DNA of 64,000 bases from Kolteria novifilia (lineage in GTDB: Bacteria > Planctomycetota > Planctomycetia > Kolteriales > Kolteriaceae). Location of the stretch: the NCBI GenBank assembly GCA_007748055.1, contig CP036279.1, positions 6,758,001-6,822,000 on the forward strand, given 5' to 3'. Positions 1 to 8,950 of this stretch are shown one piece after another (position 1 is the first letter of the stretch; every line of letters starts with the position of its first letter). A model generated the notes under the pieces. It ran no database searches. It worked only from the letters and a program-made list of their open reading frames with translations, and was not told where the DNA came from. A program made the position numbers and the translations under genes.

Positions 1-1
1 C

Positions 2-403
2 GATCCCGAGAACGAGTGCGAGATGCTCGCCGCCCACGTCGGCACGGGCACGCAAGTTCGGAAGGTGGCGACCGCGGACATCACGCCCGAACAGCTCCTG
101 GTACTGCAACGTCACATCGAGTCGGTCGCCGTCGCCGACTCGGTGCGGCGCTACTTGATCGACGTCGCGTGGGCCACGCGAAGGCACGCGGCGGTGACGC
201 TGCCAATCAGTCCTCGCGGCGTCCTGATCTGGCAACGCATGGGACAAGCTTGGGCCCATCTGCGTGGTCGCGACTTCACGACGCCGGACGACTTCCAAGA
301 GGTCGCGCCCCACGTGCTCGGCGTTCGCTTGTCGGGAGACTTCTCCGACCCCGGGGCGATCATCGCCGAGATCCTCGAGACGGTTCCCGTTCCCGTCGCG
401 TAA
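2..403 (+). CDS. MoxR-type AAA+ ATPase, C-terminal fragment (cut by window edge)
   Basis: About 133 residues remain of a protein whose start lies left of the window. The visible part matches the helical lid domain of MoxR-family AAA+ ATPases: an ITPEQLLVLQ stretch, a V-x-RYLIDVAWATR helix, the PISPRGVLIWQR segment and a C-terminal DFQEVAPHVLGVRL helix. MoxR ATPases act as chaperone-like remodellers, often of membrane or metal-binding complexes. The stop is 17 bases before the next gene, so it is probably co-transcribed with the permease, SPFH and metal ATPase genes. The Walker motifs are outside the window, so nucleotide binding is inferred from family only. Confidence 0.8.
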   Translation, partial: DPENECEMLAAHVGTGTQVRKVATADITPEQLLVLQRHIESVAVADSVRRYLIDVAWATRRHAAVTLPISPRGVLIWQRMGQAWAHLRGRDFTTPDDFQEVAPHVLGVRLSGDFSDPGAIIAEILETVPVPVA

Positions 404-420
404 AAGACAGGTGAGACGAC

Positions 421-1962
421 GTGAGTATTTTCCTTGGCACCATGGTCATCCGAGGCATTCAGGTCCTCCTCGAGGCGGCGCCGACGTTGCTCTGCGGCGT
501 CGTCTTCGCCGGCTTGCTGCGTCACCTGGTCAAGCCCGACTACGTGCGACGTCTCTTCGCACGCACCGACTTCGGCGGCTTGGTCAAGGCCTCCTTCGTC
601 GGCATGCTCATCCCCGTCGGTTCGCTGGGCGTCCTTCCGATTCTTCGCGAGCTGCGCCGACTCGGGGCCCGAACGCCGAACCTGCTCAGCTTCGCCCTGG
701 CGGCACCGATGCTCAACCCGATCACCCTCGTCTACGGCTTGACGGTCCTGCGACCGCCGATCTTTCTGCTGCTCGTCGCCGTGACGCTGCTGGTCTCCCT
801 CGCGGTCGGAGGCCTCACCAACCGCTGGTCCACGCGAGAGAGAACCCCGGTGGAGGACGTCGAGCCGACTCGCTCGTCGTCGCTGCGGCTGGTCAACTCG
901 CTCATCGCCAGCGCACGACTCTGCGCGGGGCCGACCGCGCTGGATGTTCTTCTCGTGATGGTGGTGACGGGCCTCGCGGCCGCGTTCGTCCCGATCTATC
1001 CCTTGACGAGTTCCCTCAAGTACACCGACCCGTGGGCGCCGCCCCTGATGGCGTTGGTCGCGTTTCCCGCGTACGTCTCGCCGGCGATGGGCGTCGTGCA
1101 GATGGGGGCGATCTCGTCGATTCAGTTCTCCCTCGGAGCGGCGGTCGCGATCCATGTCTTCGGCGTCGGCCTGAACGTGATCCTGCCGTACTGGGTCGCG
1201 CGGATCTACGGCGTGCGACGCGCCATCGCGCTCGGCTTCGTCGTCATCGCGGCGACCCTCGCGTTGGGCTATGCCTCCGACGCGATCTTCGAACACCCCC
1301 TGGGGAGCGAACAGGACACCCACGCGCTCGACCAGTATGGACAGGTCCGCCACCTCCTCGCTCCCGAACGTCTCTGGCAACTCCTCGAGGAGGCGAGCAT
1401 TCCCGTCTACGTCGCGCTGGGAACGCTGCTGGGACTGCTCGTCACCGGCACGATCCTTCGCCTCACGGGAACCGAACGCCTAAAGGAGTCTCCCGCGGCG
1501 GCCGAAGTCGCCCACAACGATTCGATTTGGAACAAGCAGATTCCCCAACCGTGGCCATCGATCGTCGGTGTCGTCAGCGCGCTGGCGGTGGTGGTGATGC
1601 TGATCTACGTCTACTACCCGCCCGTCGAGGAGCTCTTCGACGAGATGTCCAGCGTGCGGGCCAACGCGATCTCCGCCTACCGGGTCGGTACCCCGGAGCT
1701 GGCTCGGCAAGAGTTTCAGACCTGGGACTACCTCGCCGGGAAGCTCCCTATCGCTGCGGTCCTGCGGCGCGGCTCCGTGTCGGCCGAGGCCCGAACGCGA
1801 ACCGGCGCCTTTCGCGACATGCTCGCCCGCGTGCGGGACTCCGTCGGAACGACCTCGAAGATCGAGAAGGACAAGCTGATTCGCGAACTGACCGACTCCT
1901 ACAGCGAATGTCGCGAGGCATATCGTGCCGCCGGCAACACCGAGCGTGAGGGCGCGACATGA
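421..1962 (+). CDS. Permease of the YraQ/ArsP-like (DUF318) family with C-terminal helical extension
   Basis: Polytopic membrane protein of 513 residues, GTG start with an AGGTGAG ribosome site six bases upstream. Hydrophobic helices cover roughly residues 7-30, 57-75, 90-125, 168-195 and 200-280, and the repeated small-residue pattern GMLIPVGSLGVLPI and LAAPMLNPITLV is that of the ArsP/YraQ permeases, which export arsenicals or metals in characterised members. The last ~110 residues (from about 400) are charged and helical and probably face the cytoplasm or periplasm as an extra domain. Its stop overlaps the next start by four bases. The substrate cannot be read from the sequence; a metal ion is inferred from the metal ATPase in the same operon. 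Confidence 0.75.
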   Translation: MSIFLGTMVIRGIQVLLEAAPTLLCGVVFAGLLRHLVKPDYVRRLFARTDFGGLVKASFVGMLIPVGSLGVLPILRELRRLGARTPNLLSFALAAPMLNPITLVYGLTVLRPPIFLLLVAVTLLVSLAVGGLTNRWSTRERTPVEDVEPTRSSSLRLVNSLIASARLCAGPTALDVLLVMVVTGLAAAFVPIYPLTSSLKYTDPWAPPLMALVAFPAYVSPAMGVVQMGAISSIQFSLGAAVAIHVFGVGLNVILPYWVARIYGVRRAIALGFVVIAATLALGYASDAIFEHPLGSEQDTHALDQYGQVRHLLAPERLWQLLEEASIPVYVALGTLLGLLVTGTILRLTGTERLKESPAAAEVAHNDSIWNKQIPQPWPSIVGVVSALAVVVMLIYVYYPPVEELFDEMSSVRANAISAYRVGTPELARQEFQTWDYLAGKLPIAAVLRRGSVSAEARTRTGAFRDMLARVRDSVGTTSKIEKDKLIRELTDSYSECREAYRAAGNTEREGAT

Positions 1963-3788
1963 CCGACGCGACGAAGGGATCGCCAGCGCCCACTCCCCGC
2001 AAGTCCTCCGAATCGCGCGGCGTGATCGTCGCCGTCGCGCTGACCGCCTCAATCGAATTGGTGGTCGCGGCGAGTGCGGGGATCACGCTCGAACTGGTCA
2101 GCCTGGTCGCCTTGGCTCTCCAGGCCGCGTTGGTAGCGACGGCCGGTTGGCTGACGCTCGATGCCTGCTCGATCCGCAAGAAGCAGTTCGCCAGCGAGAC
2201 ACCCGACGACGACAAGGAAGAACCGCAGGCGTCCTTCGAGGAGGCCCGCTCGATGCACGCGGTCTTTCTGGCGGTGCCGGTCGCGGTCGTTCTCTTTCTC
2301 GCCTCGTTCCAGCTCTATTCCCACGCCCTGACGGTCGGCGGTCGTCCGATGCCGGGCGTTCCGGCCGCGATCGCGCTTGCCGGCCTATTGGTCTTCTGCG
2401 TCTGGCGCGGCTTGACCCGACTGATCGCAAACCCGGCCGAGTCGCCGCTTCCCGAACAGCGGGCCCTCTTGCTCGCCGCTCGCGAGAGTCAAGTCGCCCT
2501 GCTGCTGACGTGCCTGGCGCTGTTCGTTTCGGAGACGTGGCCAGCACTCGACCAATGGGTCGGGATGGGGGTGATCCTCTGGGTGCTCGTCACCGGGGCC
2601 GAACTCCTCGTGCGCGCGGTCGGCCTCTGGTCCTTTCCGCCGTCCAGCGACGAGCGCTTCCAATCGCCGACGACGCTGACGACGCGCGAGTTGATCTTCG
2701 CCTCCCGCAACCCCGTCGCGAGTCTCTTCGACACCATCGAACGTCGCTGGGGAGTCGGGCTGCGATCGACTTGGGCCGTCGGCTTCGTCCGGCGCGCCTT
2801 TGTCCCCTTACTGGGCGCGATCGTCTTGATGACTTGGCTGCTGACGTCGCTCGTCGTGGTCGAGGTCAACCAACTCGGTGTCCGCTTGACGCTTGGCCGC
2901 ATGGAACCGAGACCGCTCGGGCCGGGGATGCACCTCGTCTTGCCGTGGCCCTTCGGATCGGTCCTGCGCGTCGACGTCACCGAAGTGCGGACACTGCCGA
3001 TTGGCTACGAACCGGGTGAGGAGGCGGGCCCCGAAACCGGAACGCGGGCACTCTTGTGGACCAAGGCTCACGCGAAGAGTGAGGACGCGTTCGTCCTTGG
3101 CGACGGCATCGAAGTCGTCGCGATCAACGCGCTGGTCTACTACCGCGTGTCAGCCGAGCCCGACCGCTTTCGCGAGTTCGTCTACTCCTACAGCGACCCG
3201 ACCGCGGCGCTACGGGACTACGCCGAGCAGGCGGTGATGGAAGAGACCCGTTCGGCGACCCTGGCCCAGGTTCTCTCCGATGACCGCAAGGCCTTCGCGA
3301 AACGAATCGCCCGCCGCATCGCGAGGGCTTGTCGGGAGAACGCGGTCGGCGTCGACATCGTCGATGTCGCGATCGTCAACCTCCACCCGCCAATGACCGT
3401 GGCCCCGGACTACCTCGACGTCATCAGCGGTCGCTTGCAAGCGACGCGAGCCATCACCGAGGCCTCCGGTTGGGCGAGCAAAACGGTCGAAGCGGCTCGT
3501 TCCGAACGAGCCAGCGCCGTCGCCATCGCCAAGATCGAGTCCGAACGCCGCGTCAGCGAAGCCCTGGTCGCCACGTCGCGTCTGCGGGCCTTGGCCGAGG
3601 CGCTCGCCATCGACCGCGCCGCGCTGTCGCTGCGGCTCTGGTTCGACACACTCGAGACGGCCTTGGCCGACAAGCCTCTCTTTCTGATCGAAACAACGTT
3701 GCTCCAACGCCAAGGGTCGCTGTTGCTCGACTTGAACAAGCCGACCAGCCTCCCGCTCGAGCAAGTCATCGCGGAACCCGTCCAGTGA
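1959..3788 (+). CDS. SPFH/band 7 (HflK-like) protein with polytopic membrane N-terminus
   Basis: 609 residues. The N-terminal half is a multi-spanning membrane domain (hydrophobic stretches near 21-66, 101-123, 132-156, 178-217 and 279-302), much more than the single anchor of ordinary HflK. The SPFH domain follows (about 300-490): VVEVNQLGVRLTLGR, GPGMHLVLPWPFG and a Y-x-V mid-domain strand are typical. A helical region rich in E, R and A follows (about 490-580), as in oligomerising HflK/C proteins. HflK/HflC form large cages on the membrane around proteases such as FtsH. Here there is no protease gene nearby; the gene overlaps the permease by four bases and is followed by two more SPFH genes. 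Confidence 0.85.
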   Translation: MTDATKGSPAPTPRKSSESRGVIVAVALTASIELVVAASAGITLELVSLVALALQAALVATAGWLTLDACSIRKKQFASETPDDDKEEPQASFEEARSMHAVFLAVPVAVVLFLASFQLYSHALTVGGRPMPGVPAAIALAGLLVFCVWRGLTRLIANPAESPLPEQRALLLAARESQVALLLTCLALFVSETWPALDQWVGMGVILWVLVTGAELLVRAVGLWSFPPSSDERFQSPTTLTTRELIFASRNPVASLFDTIERRWGVGLRSTWAVGFVRRAFVPLLGAIVLMTWLLTSLVVVEVNQLGVRLTLGRMEPRPLGPGMHLVLPWPFGSVLRVDVTEVRTLPIGYEPGEEAGPETGTRALLWTKAHAKSEDAFVLGDGIEVVAINALVYYRVSAEPDRFREFVYSYSDPTAALRDYAEQAVMEETRSATLAQVLSDDRKAFAKRIARRIARACRENAVGVDIVDVAIVNLHPPMTVAPDYLDVISGRLQATRAITEASGWASKTVEAARSERASAVAIAKIESERRVSEALVATSRLRALAEALAIDRAALSLRLWFDTLETALADKPLFLIETTLLQRQGSLLLDLNKPTSLPLEQVIAEPVQ

Positions 3789-3798
3789 AAGCGCGCGA

Positions 3799-4788
3799 AT
3801 GAATGACAGCAGCATGACAAACGCGACTCCCGACCGACCCAGCGGAGCCAGTCGCCTCGCGCGGCTGGGGATCGCGATCGGATTGGTCGTCCTGATCGTC
3901 GGCTACAGCGCCTACTTCCAGATCCCCGAAGGCTCCGGCGCGGTGGTGACCCGCTTCGGCAATCCCGTTCGGGAGATCCTCGCGCCGGGCCCCTACGCCA
4001 AGCTCCCCTGGCCGATCGACCAAGTCCATCCGATCGACCTTCGCAAGCAAGTCTTCAATACGCCCTACACCGCCACCTTCACCAAGGATCGCAAGAACGT
4101 CGTCGTGCTCGCCTACGTTGTCTGGCGCGTCGAGCAACCGCTTCGGTTCCTACAGGCGGTCGGAAGCCTCCAAGCCGGGGCGAGCAAACTCGACGGCATG
4201 GTCACCGCCGCGAAGAACGTCGAGTTCGGCAACCATGAACTCACCGCGCTGGTCTCCACCGACGCCGACACCATCAAGACCGACGCGATCGACCAAGCGA
4301 TCCTCGAACAGGTTCGCGGCCCCGCCCAGGAAAAGTTCGGCATCGTCGTCGACCAGGTCGGCATCAAGCGGATCGCCTATCCGGAGGAGAACGTCGCGGC
4401 CGTCCTTGCCCAGATGAGGGCCGAGCGGGTCGCCGAGGCCGATCGCCTCCGCGAGGAGGGCACGACCGAAGCCAACCGAATTCGCGACGACGCCCGCGTC
4501 GAGGCCGAGCAGATCTTGCGGAGCGGACGACAGGAAGCGGGCCGGATTCGCGCCAAGGCCGAGAGCGAAGCGGCGGCGATCTACGCCGCCGTGCGGGAAC
4601 TCGATCCGAGTTTCTACCGCTATTGGCGCTCGCTGGAGGCCGTCAAAGCGACCCTCGGCGCCAAAGCGACCATCATCATGACGACCGAACAGGGGTTCTT
4701 CGACGTCCTCTCCCCACCAACCGAGAAAGCTCCTCCCGACACTCCGTCGCTCGAGAAGCAGTCGATTTCGCGACGGGGTGAACCGTGA
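3799..4788 (+). CDS. SPFH/band 7 protein, HflC-like
   Basis: 329 residues, close to the usual HflC length. One N-terminal membrane anchor (about 22-40) is followed by the HflC-type entry IPEGSGAVVTRFGNPVRE and by the PGPYAKLPWPIDQVHPID segment. The alanine/glutamate/arginine-rich helix at about 205-270 (RAERVAEADRLREEG, then EAEQILRSGRQEAGR) matches the coiled coil of HflC. It starts ten bases after the preceding SPFH gene, and its end overlaps the third SPFH gene by four bases. The family modulates membrane proteases and organises membrane microdomains; a scaffold for the neighbouring permease and ATPase is an inference from gene order. Confidence 0.9.
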   Translation: MNDSSMTNATPDRPSGASRLARLGIAIGLVVLIVGYSAYFQIPEGSGAVVTRFGNPVREILAPGPYAKLPWPIDQVHPIDLRKQVFNTPYTATFTKDRKNVVVLAYVVWRVEQPLRFLQAVGSLQAGASKLDGMVTAAKNVEFGNHELTALVSTDADTIKTDAIDQAILEQVRGPAQEKFGIVVDQVGIKRIAYPEENVAAVLAQMRAERVAEADRLREEGTTEANRIRDDARVEAEQILRSGRQEAGRIRAKAESEAAAIYAAVRELDPSFYRYWRSLEAVKATLGAKATIIMTTEQGFFDVLSPPTEKAPPDTPSLEKQSISRRGEP

Positions 4789-5789
4789 AGCGTCGCCTCT
4801 CCCGGTTGACCGATGCCCTCGACGCCGGCTCGCGCGCGCTGCGCTGGGTCTTCGCGGTCCTCGTCCTGTCGTTTCTCTGCTCGGGAATCACCAGCGTGCC
4901 GCCCGGTAGCGTCGCCCTCGTGCTTCGCTTCGGCCGACTCCAGGGAGCGACGCGCGACGAGCAGATCAATCAGCCAGGCCTCTTGCTGGCGTGGCCCTAC
5001 CCGATCGACGAAGTGATCGACGTGCCGGTGCGCCGCGAAGGGGAACTCATCCTCGCCGACCTTTGGAACTCGCTCGAGACGGCGATCGGACCAACGATCG
5101 ATCCCCTCGTCGAAGGCTACGCCCTCACCGGCGATCGGAACATCGTTCAAACCAAGATGGCGGTCAAGTACCGCATCGCCGACCCAATCAACTATCGACT
5201 TCGGGTGGAGAAACCCGAGCGTGTCCTCCGCGATGTCGTGCTCGCCTCCGTGACCGAGACGCTGGTCGAATGGCCCGTCGACGAAGCCCTTCGCTTACAA
5301 CGCGGCGATGCCGAGCGAGATTCCGCGGCTTCGCTACGGCGTCTATCGACGGCGGTCGAGGAACGGGCCCAAGGCCGTCTCGACCAGATCGACATCGGGA
5401 TTCGGCTGACGACGATCGAGTTCACCGAGATGCATCCCCCACGTCATGTCGTCGACGCGTTTCGCGATGTCCAGAGCGCGAAGATCCAGAAGGAGACCGC
5501 CAAGCGGGAAGCGGAGGGGTTCGCGAGCAAGACCTTGTTGCAGGCCAAGGCGGAGGTCAATCGCGTCGTCGCCGACGCCAAGCAGCAAGAGCAGTCGATG
5601 CTCGGTACCGCGACGACTAGGGCGGACGTCTTTCGCCAAGTCCACGCCGCCTACCGGAAGGAGCCGACGGTCGTCCGCGATCGACTCTACTTCGAGACGA
5701 TGGAGTTCGTCCGTCGCCAGGTCGGACGGCTCGACTTCGTTACTCCCGGAACGCGTTTATTCCTGCGTGGCGGGGAGGTCACCCAATGA
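4785..5789 (+). CDS. Third SPFH/band 7 protein, HflK/HflC-like
   Basis: 334 residues with one N-terminal membrane anchor (about 20-40), then the SPFH start VPPGSVALVLRFGRLQG, the LLLAWPYPIDEVIDVP strand and TGDRNIVQTKMAVKYRI, all in the order of HflK-type proteins. The C-terminal helical part carries the AKREAEGFASKTLLQAKAEV pattern. It overlaps the HflC-like gene and the metal ATPase gene by four bases each, so translation of the operon is probably coupled. Three consecutive SPFH paralogues are unusual, since HflK and HflC usually come as a pair. I cannot say which member binds which partner. Confidence 0.88.
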   Translation: MKRRLSRLTDALDAGSRALRWVFAVLVLSFLCSGITSVPPGSVALVLRFGRLQGATRDEQINQPGLLLAWPYPIDEVIDVPVRREGELILADLWNSLETAIGPTIDPLVEGYALTGDRNIVQTKMAVKYRIADPINYRLRVEKPERVLRDVVLASVTETLVEWPVDEALRLQRGDAERDSAASLRRLSTAVEERAQGRLDQIDIGIRLTTIEFTEMHPPRHVVDAFRDVQSAKIQKETAKREAEGFASKTLLQAKAEVNRVVADAKQQEQSMLGTATTRADVFRQVHAAYRKEPTVVRDRLYFETMEFVRRQVGRLDFVTPGTRLFLRGGEVTQ

Positions 5790-7726
5790 GTTCCCTCGCG
5801 ATGACGGCAAGTGCCCAACTCGAACGTCGTCTCGATTCCGTGTTGACCGGAACGGAACGTCGCCGAATCGCGGTCCAACTCGGCTCGGCGATGATCGCTG
5901 GCGGTCTCTTAATCGTCGGCTTGTCGCAGATCTGGTTGGGGCCGCCGGAACAGCGTTCGGTCGGCGAGTTGACGATGGGACTGGCCGCGCTGATCGTCGC
6001 CCTTCCGATCATCGTCGACGGCGCCCGCGGTCTCTGGACCTCCGACCCGAACTCGCAGAGCAACCAACTCGTCGCGCTCGCGGCACTCGCCGCCATGGCC
6101 TCGGGCGACTTCATCACCGCGACACTCGTTCCGGTCATTGTTCATCTCGGGCACTTTCTCGAGGAACGAAGTCTCCTCGGGGCGCAAGCCGCGATCGAGG
6201 GGCTCGAGCGTCTAACGGCCCGGCGAGCGATGCTGCTGACCGACGACGGCGAGGTCGCGGTCGACCCCGACTCCCTGCGGGGCGGTGACATCGTCGTCGT
6301 TCGGCCGGGCGATGTTCTGCCCGCCGACGGTGAGGTCGTTCTCGGCGAGTCGACGATCGACCAGTCGATGATGACAGGCGAGTCGATCCCGGTCGATGCT
6401 TCGGAAGGCTGTCTCGTCTTCGCGGGTTGCGTCAACCTGACGGGGATGATTCGTATTCGCGTCGACAAGGCGGGAGAACGAACGACGCTGGGGCGACTTC
6501 GAGAGATGCTCGCCGCGGCCGAGCAATCGAAGACGCCCGTGGCCAAGGCGATCGAGCGCTATGTCGGCTACTACGTGCCGCTGGTGCTGATCATCGCGGC
6601 GGCCGTCCTCTTTCTCACCCGCGATCCGTCGCGCGCGATCGCCATTCTGGTCGTCGCCTGCCCCGTCGGCTTTCTGCTCGCGGGCCCCTCGGCGATGATC
6701 GCGTGCCTGGCGGTCGCCTCACGGCTGGGCGTGCTGATCAAGAACAGCAAGTTCGTCGAAGTGCTGGCCGATGTCGAGGTCGCGGTCCTCGACAAGACGG
6801 GAACCGTCACGTACGGCAAACTCGAACTGATCGGCGCGGAACCTTGCGGGGAGCATTCCGTCGCGGTCCTCCACGACTCGGCGTTCGCGTGCGCCCATGG
6901 CTCGCTTCATCCGGTGAGCCGTGCGGTCGTCGCGGCGGTCCATGCCTCCGACCCGACCCGGGAACGTCCGCTCGGCGAGATCCACGAGACAGCGGGAAAG
7001 GGAGTCCGTGCGACGATCGGGGAGTTGGTCCACTACCTCGGCCGCGCGGATTGGCTCACGCAGCAAGGGTTCGCGATGCCCGAGGAACCGGCGCACGAGG
7101 GACCGGTCGTTTGGGTCGCGCGAGCCGACTCAAGAACCGATGCGCGAGAGGTCCTCGGGTGCCTTCTCTTCGCCGACCGTCCGCGCGAGGACGCTCATCA
7201 CGCCATTGAGGAACTGCGCGAACTCGACATCGAGCGAGTCGTCCTACTGACGGGGGATCGGCGGCGGGTTGCCGAGCCCATCGGCCAGCACCTCGGCGTC
7301 GATGAGGTGATCGCGGACGTCTTGCCGGAAGAGAAACTCGAGGCAGTGCGCCACGAACGTCACGCGGCGGCGACCCAGGAACCGATGTCGGTCTTGGTTG
7401 TCGGCGACGGCGTTAACGATTCCCCAGCGTTGACCGAAGGGGACGTCGGGGTCGCGATGGGGGCGATGGGTTCGGACATCGCGATGCAAAGCGCCGACAT
7501 CGTCTTGATGGGGGCCGACCTGCGGCGACTCCCGGCGATGATCCGTCTTTCCCGGCTCACCCGACGCGCGATCCATCAGAACCTCGCGGTCGGCATCGTG
7601 GTCCCGCTGGGCATGATCTTGCTCGCCTCGGCCGGTATCGTGACCCCTCTCGCGGGCGCCGTCCTGCATCACGTCGGCGAATCGTTCGTCCTCTTCAACA
7701 GTGCCCGCCTTCTCCGTTTTCGGTAG
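5786..7726 (+). CDS. P1B-type heavy-metal-translocating ATPase with a CPV motif
   Basis: 646 residues, without an N-terminal HMA metal-binding domain. Visible P-type landmarks: TGES at 197-200 (actuator), DKTGT at 336-340 with D336 as the phosphorylated residue, a SLHP motif in the nucleotide-binding region (the P1B histidine-proline signature is SxHP), TGD and GDGVNDSPAL in the hinge. The membrane metal-site motif that is CPC, SPC, TPC or CPH in known P1B groups reads CPV at 292-294, inside ILVVACPVGFLLAGPSAMI. The protein is thus probably a metal exporter, but its ion is uncertain. It is the last gene of the SPFH/permease operon. Confidence 0.9.
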   Translation: MSSLAMTASAQLERRLDSVLTGTERRRIAVQLGSAMIAGGLLIVGLSQIWLGPPEQRSVGELTMGLAALIVALPIIVDGARGLWTSDPNSQSNQLVALAALAAMASGDFITATLVPVIVHLGHFLEERSLLGAQAAIEGLERLTARRAMLLTDDGEVAVDPDSLRGGDIVVVRPGDVLPADGEVVLGESTIDQSMMTGESIPVDASEGCLVFAGCVNLTGMIRIRVDKAGERTTLGRLREMLAAAEQSKTPVAKAIERYVGYYVPLVLIIAAAVLFLTRDPSRAIAILVVACPVGFLLAGPSAMIACLAVASRLGVLIKNSKFVEVLADVEVAVLDKTGTVTYGKLELIGAEPCGEHSVAVLHDSAFACAHGSLHPVSRAVVAAVHASDPTRERPLGEIHETAGKGVRATIGELVHYLGRADWLTQQGFAMPEEPAHEGPVVWVARADSRTDAREVLGCLLFADRPREDAHHAIEELRELDIERVVLLTGDRRRVAEPIGQHLGVDEVIADVLPEEKLEAVRHERHAAATQEPMSVLVVGDGVNDSPALTEGDVGVAMGAMGSDIAMQSADIVLMGADLRRLPAMIRLSRLTRRAIHQNLAVGIVVPLGMILLASAGIVTPLAGAVLHHVGESFVLFNSARLLRFR

Positions 7727-7980
7727 CACGCCTCCTCTCGATTCCGTCTTGCTTCCCGTCAGCATACCTGGCAGACTTATTTATGAAAACAGAATCAGCA
7801 TCCCTCGGGTCGGCGATGCTTTGGACGGGTCGTCGTGTGGACGTTGGATGGGGCAACTCGCGGGCCACCGCGCATGCCCACGAATTTCACGAAGACGTGG
7901 GGATGAGATCCAAGACCAACCTCATACGGGTGACATCCGGGGATCGGGGCGCAATCGGCGGGAGAAGGGGGAGAGACGTG

Positions 7981-8763
7981 ATGAGCGGCGACGAATCGAA
8001 CGCGAGTGTCCAAGAGGCCCATCTGCTCCGTGGCGACGCGAGCGTTTTCCGCTACGAGGAGAAATCGAGCCCGACCTCCTCGAACCTCGACCTGCTCACC
8101 TACGGACACTATCGCTTGGCGCCAAGCGGCTCCAGTGACGCGATCGCGCATCCCGACCAGGAAGCCCTCCTCTTCTGCCTCGACGGGAACCCGGAGGTCG
8201 AGTTGGGGGAGGATCGCTACGCGCTGGGGCACTACGACACGCTCTACGTCCCTCGAGGAGCGGCTTACCGTTTTCGGAATCCCGTCGACGCGGAGGCCCT
8301 CCTCGTGGTCTGCCGTGCTCCGGCGGCGACGACTCATCCTGTCGTTCATTCGTCCTGGGAAAAGATCCGCGCCGACGAGACACGGATCAGGCATCTCGAC
8401 AAGAAGGATGTCTTCCTGATGTTCGATGTCACGGAGTCGGCGGATCATCTCATCGCCGGCTACACGATCTTCGAGCCCCACGCGCGCTCGTGGCCGCCAC
8501 ACAATCATACGGACCAGGAGGAGGTCTACATCTTCACTCGTGGACGTGGGGCGATGGAGGTCTACGCGAGCGAGGAGGAGAAGACCTTCGTGCACTCCGT
8601 CGACGAACTCGACGCGGTGACGATCCCGCTACTGAACTACCATCCGGTCTTCAGCCATGACGAAGAGTTGCACTTCATCTGGTGCATCGCCGGCGAGCGC
8701 TACTGGGTCGGCGACAAGAACAGCGACTTCATGGACGGGTCGGTCGATCGGCTGACGACGTAG
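7981..8763 (+). CDS. Double-cupin isomerase of the IolB/KduI type
   Basis: 260 residues from the ATG at 7981, chosen because GGGAGAAGGGGGAG lies just upstream; an ATG further upstream lacks such a site. Two cupin halves are visible: the first around residues 40-112 and the second around 155-235. The second has the metal-ligand pattern HNHTDQEEVY (H174, H176, E181 or neighbour) and a later histidine near 221, as in 5-deoxyglucuronate isomerase (IolB) and 4-deoxy-L-threo-5-hexosulose-uronate isomerase (KduI). Such enzymes interconvert keto and aldo forms of deoxy-uronates. It faces the carbohydrate genes convergently, which fits a sugar role; the exact substrate is not determinable. Confidence 0.75.
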   Translation: MSGDESNASVQEAHLLRGDASVFRYEEKSSPTSSNLDLLTYGHYRLAPSGSSDAIAHPDQEALLFCLDGNPEVELGEDRYALGHYDTLYVPRGAAYRFRNPVDAEALLVVCRAPAATTHPVVHSSWEKIRADETRIRHLDKKDVFLMFDVTESADHLIAGYTIFEPHARSWPPHNHTDQEEVYIFTRGRGAMEVYASEEEKTFVHSVDELDAVTIPLLNYHPVFSHDEELHFIWCIAGERYWVGDKNSDFMDGSVDRLTT

Positions 8764-8950
8764 CCCCCTTCTCAAGAGTTGGTTCGTCCTGTTGACGAGG
8801 TGTCGGAACACGACGTTGTTTCCGCAAAGCCCTCGGCAAGCGCAAGCATTCCCTTGGGGCTCACGCTGGCGTGGACATTGCACCCAAGACAAGATTCCCC
8901 CCCCAAGAGTTACTCGGCCCCGTCCCGACGGCCAGCGAGGCGAAGGTCCC

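Noticed and set aside
264-1949. Long open frame on the plus strand overlapping the permease
   Set aside because: Arginine/serine-rich translation with no recognisable domain; a shadow of the permease gene in another frame of GC-rich DNA.
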